DNA of 64,000 nt. Origin: JACMLD01 sp039915085. Its GTDB lineage: Bacteria > Bacteroidota > Bacteroidia > Chitinophagales > Chitinophagaceae. This document shows positions 51,741 through 59,313 of this stretch, in pieces. How positions within the stretch are numbered: the first letter of the stretch is position 1; each line of letters begins with the position of its first letter. A program made the position numbers and the translations under genes. The DNA is taken from the NCBI GenBank assembly GCA_039915085.1, contig JBDSOC010000179.1, forward strand, positions 8,787 through 72,786. The letters are read 5' to 3'. A model generated the notes under the pieces. It was given only the letters and a program-made list of their open reading frames with translations, searched no databases and was not told where the DNA came from.

Positions 51741-53039
51741 TTAAAACAGCGGATCTTTAGGCGTATTGGGATTACTGTCTCTTTCCCGGAATGGGTAAGG
51801 AAGTAAATTACGCTTGCGTTCAGTATCAGGCCTTCCAAATCTTCTCATGTCTTCCAGCTTCATGCCGGATAAATACAATTCAATAGAACGGTTACGGTAA
51901 ATCTGGATAAGCACATCAGCCTGTGTGACTGGTGCTACAGCAGGCAAATCGGCACCAAGGCCAAGTGGATCGGCAGCAGGTTTTTTAGTTACCACCTTGT
52001 TCAGCTCGGCAATTGCATTTACAAGGTCAGGAGTTGCCTGCCGGGCGTAGGCTTCTGCTTTTATCAGCGTCATTTCACCGGGAAAATATATGGGAATAGC
52101 GCTTGCGGCTGCTATCCAGAATCCGTTTAACCTGTACCGGGGATTGATGGTAGCGTTGATGGTTGTATAAAATGGTATACGCTTATCCGCCAAATCAGGC
52201 GCAATGCTAACGGGAAGGCCCAGGGTAGAATCTACAGGCTGGTATAAGTTGTTGGTAGACGTGGCAGTATTATACACCGGGTTTGGAGTGGCCGCTTCAA
52301 AATTAAAAGTCGATTTTTTCGTAAGATCGACGACATTGGCAGCAGCCAGTGCGGCGGCATAATTACCTGCAAAAAGCGAGTACCTGGCCTTTAAAGCATT
52401 TAATGTATTTACGATATCGACACCGGGCGGCATATCGGTCAAAAAACCAGCGCTGATGGCATTGGCGCTGATGGCTGCCTGCGCCTTTTCAATTGCAGTA
52501 ATCGCTTTATTGAAACCCTGCACACGGTCGATGAATGTGGTAGCTGTAGTGCCTACAGTATCGGGCACTTTTTCCCAGAGCATAGAAAGGCTTCCGATAG
52601 AAAGCGCTTTAATAATGGTAGCATAACCAATTAACCCGCTGGCATATCCTTTGTCGCCAAGTTGCGCTGCGCCGTTAATAACATTATTGGCATCATAGAT
52701 ACACTTGTTGGCGGTAGTCCAGATATTGCCGAGCAACGCATTGGTACCATCTACTGCTGCACCGCCCGTTGTAAGTTGTAGTTCCGACGTATTACCGGCA
52801 TTTAATAAAAATGTTTCAGCGGTAACCAGTCCATTGGCATCTGACACACCCGGCGCTACGTTCAGCGAATAGGTTCGTTGTATACCGATAGCGGTCCCCA
52901 TTAATCCTTTTGAGGAATTCAATACCTGCGCCGAAGTGGCTGCATTTGGATTGGAATAGTTTTTTTTGCAACCTGTACCCACTGATAACAACATCAGCGC
53001 AAATACCGGGTATATTGCTATTTTAATTATTTTTTTCAT
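51741..53039 (-). CDS. susD: SusD/RagB-type outer-membrane glycan-binding lipoprotein
   Basis: 432 residues, shorter than many SusD proteins. Lipoprotein signal ending VGTGCKKN (Cys24), then the TPR-like helical core (IYDANNVINGAAQLGDKGYA; ALKARYSLFAGNYAAALAAANVVDL; MTLIKAEAYARQATPDLVNAIAELNKV) and the characteristic C-terminus with IYRNRSIELYLSGMKLEDMRRFGRP. It forms the surface lid of the SusC transporter encoded 18 bases upstream and captures its substrate. The substrate is unknown; no glycosidase is in the operon. Confidence 0.93.
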   Translation of the reverse strand: MKKIIKIAIYPVFALMLLSVGTGCKKNYSNPNAATSAQVLNSSKGLMGTAIGIQRTYSLNVAPGVSDANGLVTAETFLLNAGNTSELQLTTGGAAVDGTNALLGNIWTTANKCIYDANNVINGAAQLGDKGYASGLIGYATIIKALSIGSLSMLWEKVPDTVGTTATTFIDRVQGFNKAITAIEKAQAAISANAISAGFLTDMPPGVDIVNTLNALKARYSLFAGNYAAALAAANVVDLTKKSTFNFEAATPNPVYNTATSTNNLYQPVDSTLGLPVSIAPDLADKRIPFYTTINATINPRYRLNGFWIAAASAIPIYFPGEMTLIKAEAYARQATPDLVNAIAELNKVVTKKPAADPLGLGADLPAVAPVTQADVLIQIYRNRSIELYLSGMKLEDMRRFGRPDTERKRNLLPYPFRERDSNPNTPKDPLF

Positions 53040-53057
53040 AATAAATCTTTTTATGGG

Positions 53058-56000
53058 TTAAAAGGATGCCTTGATACCGAAGCTGAAAGTTTTTGGAATA
53101 GGTACCGCACCAAAATCAATTCCTCTTAATATGGTACTCTGCCCGCCTGCATTTACTTCAGGATCGTATCCTTTATAATTATCCCAGCTGATTAAATTCC
53201 GGCCGCTGAAACTGATACTGATATTACTGATGCTTTTTACTTTGCCAAAATCATAGCTGAGAGACAGTTCACGCAGTTTCACATAAGCGCCGTTATCAAC
53301 CCTCCATTCTTCTATAGCATATACTGAGGCTACATAACCGCGTGGTACCTGGCCCAGGTCTTCCTGTTCAGCAACTTTTCCATTGCCTACCCCCTGCCTT
53401 GTTCTCCAGTCAGCATTCCATACATCTGCTCCCTGTAATGCATCCAGTTGAATGCGAAGGCCAAATTTTTTATATGTGATTTCATTTACAAGGCTGCCCG
53501 TATAATCAGGGTTGGGATTGCCCACTATTTTACGAAGCGTCGCACCGGTAGGCAAACCGTTTGCGCCCCTGCCCGGTGTATATGCCAGTACACTATTTTG
53601 TACGCCCAGTTCTGTGGTGAGCAGGCCGGCCGCCGTTTTTACAAGTTCCCCGTTATTAGCAGCAAAAAAAGTTCCGTAGAATACGCCAATGGGCTGTCCC
53701 TGTATGATTGCTACCGGTGCGCCTGCATTGGTGCTCAACAAGTTCAGCGCCTGGCCGATATCAATAGCCTTATTGCGGTTATGGTTGTAGATAGCCGTTA
53801 TATCCCACCTGAAATCTTTGCTGGCAACCGGCGCTCCTGTCAGCACAATTTCAAAACCTTTATTTTCCAGTGATCCGAAATTATCCTGCAGGCTTGAGAA
53901 ACCGGATGTCGGCGCGATAAAACGGTTAATAAGAAGATCTTTTACTTTTTTATTGTATACGTTTACGGTAAGGCCCAAGCGATTGGAAAAGAATGCCAGG
54001 TCAGCACCAAATTCCAGTTCCTGCTGCCTTTCGGGTTTCACATTTTCATTGGCAAGCGTAGAACTGGACGTAAGCGATGTTCTTCCGATAAACGAAGTAG
54101 CCGCATAGGCATTAAACCTTGAGTAAGCGCCGATGCCCGTAAGGTTACCACTCTCGCCATAAGCAATGCGAAGTTTGAACAAATCCCACCATTTGGATAC
54201 GCCCAGCTTTTCCCAGAAATCTGTTCCTGAAATAACATAACTGGCGCTCGCTTTGGCATACACCTGGTTACGCTGGTTTTCACCAAAAACCGAAGAGCCA
54301 TCCAGCCGTACTGCACCCGTTAAAAATAAATGATTACGGTATTTAAAATTTTGCTGAACGAATGCCCCTGAAACAGATATTTCACTGCGGTCATCGGTTC
54401 CCGGTATAATAGTACTGGCGCCATTTACTGTTTGAACGAAAGGCGCCAGTCCCCTTCCCTGCGATAAAATAAAATTGTTTTTTTCATATTGCTGCGAGAA
54501 GCCAACCTGTGTTACTGAATTGACAGATTTTGTGATATCGATATTATAGGTTGCATTCAAATCATGATTGATAGCAAAGAAATTATTGGTGGCTGCACTG
54601 GCATACCCGTTTTGTGTTGGGTCAAGCGTTGGACCGCCACCCCAGAATGCAGTACTTACGTTATACGCAAACGGTGGAATATAGGTACTTCCGTTCTGGG
54701 CGTAGTTATCAATACCCATTGTGTAATCAATGCTCAGGTGCTCTATGGGTTTTAGTTTAAAACCGAGATTGGCAATTACACGGTTGGTTGTTTGTTTCTG
54801 TTTTATATCTTCAATAACAGATACCGGGTTGGCCCTGCCACGCTCTCCTACTGCCTGTATATTTCCCAATGCATCTCTTTGCTGTATGTTATGAAAGTTA
54901 CCAATGATGGTAACCGAATTCATGGGCGAATAAAAGGAATTGCCATCCGGTTTTTCATTGGCGGTACTGTTTACATAATTCAATCCAATGTTAAAACTCA
55001 TCCATTTATTAAGTGTCTGTTCAACGTTGCTTCTAAAACTGAAACGTTGAAAATCGGTATTCTTTACTATACCCTGGTTAAAAAAGTATGAGCCGGAAAC
55101 ATAGTATTTTGTTTTATCGGTACCCCCGCTAACTGACACGGTATTGTCTGTACCCAATGCACTGCGAAAAATATAATCCTGGTAATCATACCGTGTAACC
55201 GGCGTAGTGGTAATTAACGCGGGCGTGAGAATATCCTGTGTTTGTGCCCCGGGTCCGTCTGTTGGTCCGCCAAATTTTACCGGCGCCTGGTTGACACCTA
55301 TTTTTTTACGGAGGCTGCTGCTCATGATGCTGGTGCTGAAGCTTACTTTAGGCGCCCCTGTTTTACCTCTTTTGGTAAAAATTTGTACAACGCCGGCATT
55401 TGCGCGGCTACCATAAATTGCTGCAGCGGCAGCTCCATTTAAAACTTCTATCCTGTCAATATCCTGCGGATTAATATCTACCATACGGCTTTGTCCTACA
55501 GAACCCACAAAGCTTGAACCGTCATAGCCAACCTGCGTATTGGTAACACGGTTAGTAGCATTGTTTACTATTACCCCGTCAATAATATATAAAGGCTCAG
55601 AAGAAGAAGAGATAGAGCTGATGCCTCTTAACCGGACAGAAATACCACCGGCAGGATCGCCTGAGTTCTGGCTTATTTGTGCACCGGCCGTTTTTCCCTG
55701 CAACGCAGCAAGCACATTACTGGTTGCACCTTTTGTAAGTTCTTCTGCATTTACAGAACTGATATAGCTGCCCAATTGACGGCGCGTGGTACCTGCAGAA
55801 GTACCGGTAACAATTACTTCATCTAATTTGGAAATTCTGGTGACCAATGCTGCATCCAGTGTATAAGTCAGCGATGTGCCGACACTTAATGCCGCATTTT
55901 TTGTTTCATACCCTACCCCTGAAAAAACAATGGTATAATTGCCTGCCTTTAAAGGTGCCGTGAGGCGATAAATTCCGTTGTTATCTGTTGCACTGCCTTT

Positions 56001-56171
56001 GCTGGTACCTCTTACCAGCACCGTAATGTCTGGCAATAATTTACCGGTTTCATCCGTCACTTTACCGGAAATAGTTACCTGTGCTAATCCACAAATGACA
56101 AGCATACTGAAGATAGATAACAGTAAGAAGGATTTGCTCCAGGCTGTTTTAAAAAATTGTTTTGGCTTCAT
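53058..56171 (-). CDS. susC: SusC/RagA-type TonB-dependent outer-membrane transporter
   Basis: 1037 residues from the ATG at 56171, which opens into the signal region; the frame runs up to 56282 but that would overlap the DeoR gene and add Lys/Arg-rich sequence. Order of domains: signal peptide, CarboxypepD-reg-like domain (about 32-108, ISGKVTDETGKLLPDITVLVRG), TonB-box-like DEVIVTGT (117-124), plug (about 125-245; GAAAAAIYGSRANAGVVQIFTK) and a 22-strand barrel to the C-terminal Phe (SFGIKASF). It imports an oligomeric substrate with SusD, using TonB energy. It is co-directional with the DeoR gene, 25 bases apart. Confidence 0.95.
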   Translation of the reverse strand: MKPKQFFKTAWSKSFLLLSIFSMLVICGLAQVTISGKVTDETGKLLPDITVLVRGTSKGSATDNNGIYRLTAPLKAGNYTIVFSGVGYETKNAALSVGTSLTYTLDAALVTRISKLDEVIVTGTSAGTTRRQLGSYISSVNAEELTKGATSNVLAALQGKTAGAQISQNSGDPAGGISVRLRGISSISSSSEPLYIIDGVIVNNATNRVTNTQVGYDGSSFVGSVGQSRMVDINPQDIDRIEVLNGAAAAAIYGSRANAGVVQIFTKRGKTGAPKVSFSTSIMSSSLRKKIGVNQAPVKFGGPTDGPGAQTQDILTPALITTTPVTRYDYQDYIFRSALGTDNTVSVSGGTDKTKYYVSGSYFFNQGIVKNTDFQRFSFRSNVEQTLNKWMSFNIGLNYVNSTANEKPDGNSFYSPMNSVTIIGNFHNIQQRDALGNIQAVGERGRANPVSVIEDIKQKQTTNRVIANLGFKLKPIEHLSIDYTMGIDNYAQNGSTYIPPFAYNVSTAFWGGGPTLDPTQNGYASAATNNFFAINHDLNATYNIDITKSVNSVTQVGFSQQYEKNNFILSQGRGLAPFVQTVNGASTIIPGTDDRSEISVSGAFVQQNFKYRNHLFLTGAVRLDGSSVFGENQRNQVYAKASASYVISGTDFWEKLGVSKWWDLFKLRIAYGESGNLTGIGAYSRFNAYAATSFIGRTSLTSSSTLANENVKPERQQELEFGADLAFFSNRLGLTVNVYNKKVKDLLINRFIAPTSGFSSLQDNFGSLENKGFEIVLTGAPVASKDFRWDITAIYNHNRNKAIDIGQALNLLSTNAGAPVAIIQGQPIGVFYGTFFAANNGELVKTAAGLLTTELGVQNSVLAYTPGRGANGLPTGATLRKIVGNPNPDYTGSLVNEITYKKFGLRIQLDALQGADVWNADWRTRQGVGNGKVAEQEDLGQVPRGYVASVYAIEEWRVDNGAYVKLRELSLSYDFGKVKSISNISISFSGRNLISWDNYKGYDPEVNAGGQSTILRGIDFGAVPIPKTFSFGIKASF

Positions 56172-56196
56172 ACAGTTGGTTTTGGTGTTGAATGTT

Positions 56197-56946
56197 TTAA
56201 ATAATCTGGATTCCTTTTGCTTTATAGGGCTGTAGCTTCTCTGCTTCCGGTTCAAGCTCCGTAACCAGGATATCAATTTCACCGGCTTCGCATATTTTCA
56301 GGGGTTCGGATGTGTTTACTTTTTCAGAAATGGAAAGGGCAATTACTTTTTTAGCACTTTTAATCATTGCTCTTTTTACCTGTACCACGTCCCAGTCGTT
56401 ATCCATAAGGCCACCTTCTATATCTATGGCGTTAACGCCAATAAAACAGATGTCCGCTTTTATTTGCTGAATTTTCAGAATGGTTTCACCACCGATGGTA
56501 ATTTTGGAATTTCTTGAAAGCTTATCGCCTAATATTACCACTTCTATATTGGGATGGTTGGTAAACTCTGTTGCAGCAGAAAGGCTAACGGTAATGAATG
56601 TGGCCTGGAGATCTTTTGGAAGTATTCTTGCCAGTTCTGTAATGGTAGTGCCACCAGTTGTTAAAATAAACATGCCGTCTTTAATAAACTGGAGCGCCTT
56701 GCCTGCAACTACCCTTTTTTCCGCCAGGGCATATACATTACCCGGAACACCATTAACCGGGTGAAATGATTTCGACAATGCCCCACCATGTACTTTAACG
56801 ATTTTTCCTTCCTGTGCAAGTTCCTGTAAGTCCCGTCTTATGGTATCTTCAGATACCTGTATTTGTTCACAAAGTGAAGACGATAAAATCTTATTATGCA
56901 GATTTATCTGGTGAAGAATATAGCTGTGACGCTCTTCTTTCAGCAT
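56197..56946 (-). CDS. DeoR/GlpR-family transcriptional regulator
   Basis: 249 residues. An N-terminal DeoR-type winged helix (about 1-58, QINLHNKILSSSLCEQIQ then SEDTIRRDLQELAQEGKI and KVHGGAL) is followed by the isomerase-like sensor domain (about 75-240; FILTTGGTTITELARIL, VVILGDKLSRNSKITIGGE, DICFIGVNAIDIEGGLMD). Such proteins repress sugar-use operons and are released by a sugar phosphate. It heads the operon with susC and susD, and its own promoter is covered by four copies of a candidate operator, so autoregulation together with the transporter is likely. Confidence 0.93.
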   Translation of the reverse strand: MLKEERHSYILHQINLHNKILSSSLCEQIQVSEDTIRRDLQELAQEGKIVKVHGGALSKSFHPVNGVPGNVYALAEKRVVAGKALQFIKDGMFILTTGGTTITELARILPKDLQATFITVSLSAATEFTNHPNIEVVILGDKLSRNSKITIGGETILKIQQIKADICFIGVNAIDIEGGLMDNDWDVVQVKRAMIKSAKKVIALSISEKVNTSEPLKICEAGEIDILVTELEPEAEKLQPYKAKGIQII

Positions 56947-56963
56947 GTTAGTGTGGTTATTAC

Positions 56964-56993
56964 CAAAGCTAACCTAAAACCGCATCAAAACAA
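56964..56993 (-). promoter_or_regulatory. Bacteroidota-type promoter of the DeoR-susCD operon
   Basis: On the minus strand ATTG is followed after exactly 19 bases by TAGCTTTG, which fits the Bacteroidota -33 TTG and -7 TAnnTTTG boxes in sequence and spacing. The -7 box lies about 17 bases before the DeoR start codon, so the leader would be very short. Confidence 0.7.
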
Positions 56994-57037
56994 TCATTTT
57001 ATGCGGTTTTTTGCGGTAATTTATCTTGAAAACCGCA
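56979..57037. promoter_or_regulatory. Four-copy candidate operator (ACCGCA/TGCGGT)
   Basis: ACCGCA occurs at 56979 and 57032 and its complement TGCGGT at 57002 and 57012, all within 59 bases and all with the same A-rich side, giving consensus AAAACCGCA. The two central copies are 10 bases apart, one helical turn. The first copy lies inside the spacer between the -33 and -7 boxes, so protein bound there would block RNA polymerase. The DeoR protein encoded alongside is the obvious candidate binder. Confidence 0.68.
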
Positions 57038-57317
57038 AAATCACAAACATACTATGGTCAACCCTATAATATTTTGAGTAAAAAATTACAGCCACGAACC
57101 CATATTTATTGCTTTCAAATTTGCTTACTAAATAGCCGGCTTTTTTTAAGCAGGTACCATAAGCATAAATACCTATGCTGGTAAAGGAGATGCCTTAGCT
57201 TTCTGGTTATTTCACCTTGACAGCAATAACAATTTTACAATCAGCGTTTTACTATTGGATTACTATTGTCAATTTAAGTCAGGAAGCAATTATTCATTCA
57301 TCTAAAACCGTGACGAA

Positions 57318-57758
57318 ATGCTCAAAAGATTTACTGCAAATATATTTTTGGTTGATGATGATGTTTTGTGCCTGAACCTGTACAGCCAGTTTTTAAAACA
57401 GCTTGGATATACAAATGTCCATTTGTTTGATAATGGCAATGATTGTCTTACGGGCCTTGATGAGTTTAACCCTGATATCATTTTTCTTGACTATAACATG
57501 GACGACCTGAACGGTCTTGATGTATTAAAGCAAATCAAAAAATTTAACCCCGCTATTACTGTATTGTTTATTTCGGGCCAGGAAGACATAGAAATAGCCG
57601 TTAACACCATACAGCATGGTGCGCTGGATTATATTGTAAAATCTTCTATCAGTACTGAGAAACTGAAAACAATAATGGAGCGGGTAGAAAAACACATGCA
57701 ACCAGAAACAACTCACCCCACCGCCCAAAAATCTTTATTAAAACGTCTTTTTTCCTGA
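57318..57758 (+). CDS. Single-domain response regulator
   Basis: 146 residues: a receiver domain (about 5-125) with acidic pocket LVDDD, phospho-acceptor Asp58 (IIFLDYNMDDLNGLDVL), Ser (LFISGQED) and Lys107 (DYIVKSSIS), then a short basic tail (TAQKSLLKRLFS). It has no output domain and no kinase next to it, so it is an orphan receiver, perhaps served by one of the several kinases in the region. It is divergent from the DeoR operon and followed by a strong terminator. The 371-base gap upstream holds the DeoR operator and its own promoter. Confidence 0.9.
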   Translation: MLKRFTANIFLVDDDVLCLNLYSQFLKQLGYTNVHLFDNGNDCLTGLDEFNPDIIFLDYNMDDLNGLDVLKQIKKFNPAITVLFISGQEDIEIAVNTIQHGALDYIVKSSISTEKLKTIMERVEKHMQPETTHPTAQKSLLKRLFS

Positions 57759-57788
57759 CACTGTTCATTTTTCAATCTTATAAAAAAT

Positions 57789-57817
57789 AACCCCTTCTGC
57801 ATATGCAAAAGGGGTTT
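57789..57817. terminator. Bidirectional intrinsic terminator
   Basis: AACCCCTT (57789-57796) pairs with AAGGGGTT (57809-57816) around a palindromic TGCATATGCA centre; A-rich to the left, TTTATT to the right. It serves the receiver gene from the left and the surface-protein operon from the right. Confidence 0.8.
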
Positions 57818-57862
57818 ATTGTGAGCAACCAACTTGTACCCGTCTGTACTGCGTTGATAATT

Positions 57863-59287
57863 TTATTGTATTAATACTTTCTGACTGAAGCTAAAACCAG
57901 GTTTTTGTATTTGTAATATATATAGCCCATTTTTTATGGAGGCTGGTAAATTAATATCAACGAAGCCTGCGGCAGCAATTTTTACTGGCCCCTGCTGTAC
58001 GGTTTGTCCGGCCAAAGTATTTATGCGGTATTCAAAAACACCAGAAATATTTTTAGCCGTTACATGAATGCTGCTATGGGCAGGGTTAACGATTGTAAGA
58101 TATTTATCAGTCAGGTTATTATAATTTACCAACACCACTTTTGATAATTTTGCTTTGCCATCCGTGTCTACACTGCGCAGGCGGTAATATGTTATTTCTT
58201 TTAAAGCTTTAGTGTCAGTAAATTCATATTGTTGTAAAGCTGCAACGTTACGTGCTGTTACGTTTCCAATAATATAGAAAAGTATTCCATCATCACTTCT
58301 TTGCACTTCGTAGTGGCTTACATTTATTTCATCACTTGTTGTCCAGCTTACAACAGCATTTCCATTATTCCTGTAAGCACTGAACTGAACAAGGGTTACA
58401 GGAAGTGAAACAGTGATACTGCCAAACGCAAATGATCCAAAGGAAGACAATGTAGCAGAAGATATAGCGCCGGTTGTTGCGGTGCTGCCTGTTGCTGTAC
58501 CACCAACCTGCGTCCAGTTGCCGGCAATGTAACTGGCAACTCTGATATCAGCCAGCGGGTAATTAGGCATTGCTATTTTTGTATTATCCCAGTTCATATC
58601 AATATTGGCTGTTCCGCCACTTATTTTGTTCACAATCCAGTATTCATAAGGATCAACAGTTACCAATGGCGCTGCCACGTTACCGGTATTGGTAGTAGCA
58701 CCGCCGTACCTGGCATTAAAAACAGCTGAAGCAGAAAGATTATTTGTTGCGATTGTTCTTTCCACAGTTCCGTTACCGAGGGGAAATATAAATGCCGAAG
58801 AGCCTGTTTTACGCACCCAGCCATTTACATGCCTTGAATCAGCATCGCCAGTATAAGAGGACCCTGCTTCGTACATGAGGTAATTGGGTGCAGCGGAAGT
58901 ACTTATAACACCCGCTGTAAATGTATGAAGACCACTTACACTAAGATCATTATTAAGCATTATACCAGTTCCATTATTTGTAATAAGGTTATAAGTTTTA
59001 AATAACTGGGTACCGGATACTGTTTGTGTAGCAGCGCCATTCAGGTACAAAGTACCAGTACCAGCAGTCATGCCTGTTTGCCCGTTAATCAGATTCTGCA
59101 ATACATATAAATTTCCGTTGTTGGTAAGCGCAGCACCGGATGCGTTTGTAAATGAGCCATTGATATACAAAATATCCGGTAAACCACTTATATACAGCGT
59201 ACCCGTATTTTGCAAATTTACCTGGGCCCGCATTGTACAGGCGCTTAAAAGCAGAAGCATTGTACTAAAAAATTTAAAACTTTTCAT
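57863..59287 (-). CDS. Secreted protein with type IX sorting domain, last gene of surface operon
   Basis: 474 residues. Signal peptide (FFSTMLLLLSACTMRAQ), a beta-rich N-terminal region of short repeats (GTLYISGLPDILYINGSFTN; NGNLYVLQNLINGQTGMTAG), a fibronectin-like segment (LVQFSAYRNNGNAVVSWTTSDEINVSHYEV) and a C-terminal sorting domain (TIVNPAHSSIHVTAK ... KPGFSFSQKVLIQ). It should be exported by the Por system. The gene begins 26 bases after the stop of the YadA-head protein and so shares its transcript. It shows the same middle and C-terminal plan as the protein encoded at 33796, but its N-terminal part is unrelated. Confidence 0.88.
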   Translation of the reverse strand: MKSFKFFSTMLLLLSACTMRAQVNLQNTGTLYISGLPDILYINGSFTNASGAALTNNGNLYVLQNLINGQTGMTAGTGTLYLNGAATQTVSGTQLFKTYNLITNNGTGIMLNNDLSVSGLHTFTAGVISTSAAPNYLMYEAGSSYTGDADSRHVNGWVRKTGSSAFIFPLGNGTVERTIATNNLSASAVFNARYGGATTNTGNVAAPLVTVDPYEYWIVNKISGGTANIDMNWDNTKIAMPNYPLADIRVASYIAGNWTQVGGTATGSTATTGAISSATLSSFGSFAFGSITVSLPVTLVQFSAYRNNGNAVVSWTTSDEINVSHYEVQRSDDGILFYIIGNVTARNVAALQQYEFTDTKALKEITYYRLRSVDTDGKAKLSKVVLVNYNNLTDKYLTIVNPAHSSIHVTAKNISGVFEYRINTLAGQTVQQGPVKIAAAGFVDINLPASIKNGLYILQIQKPGFSFSQKVLIQ

Positions 59288-59313
59288 TTTTGAACCGGGT
59301 TTATCAGGGTAAA

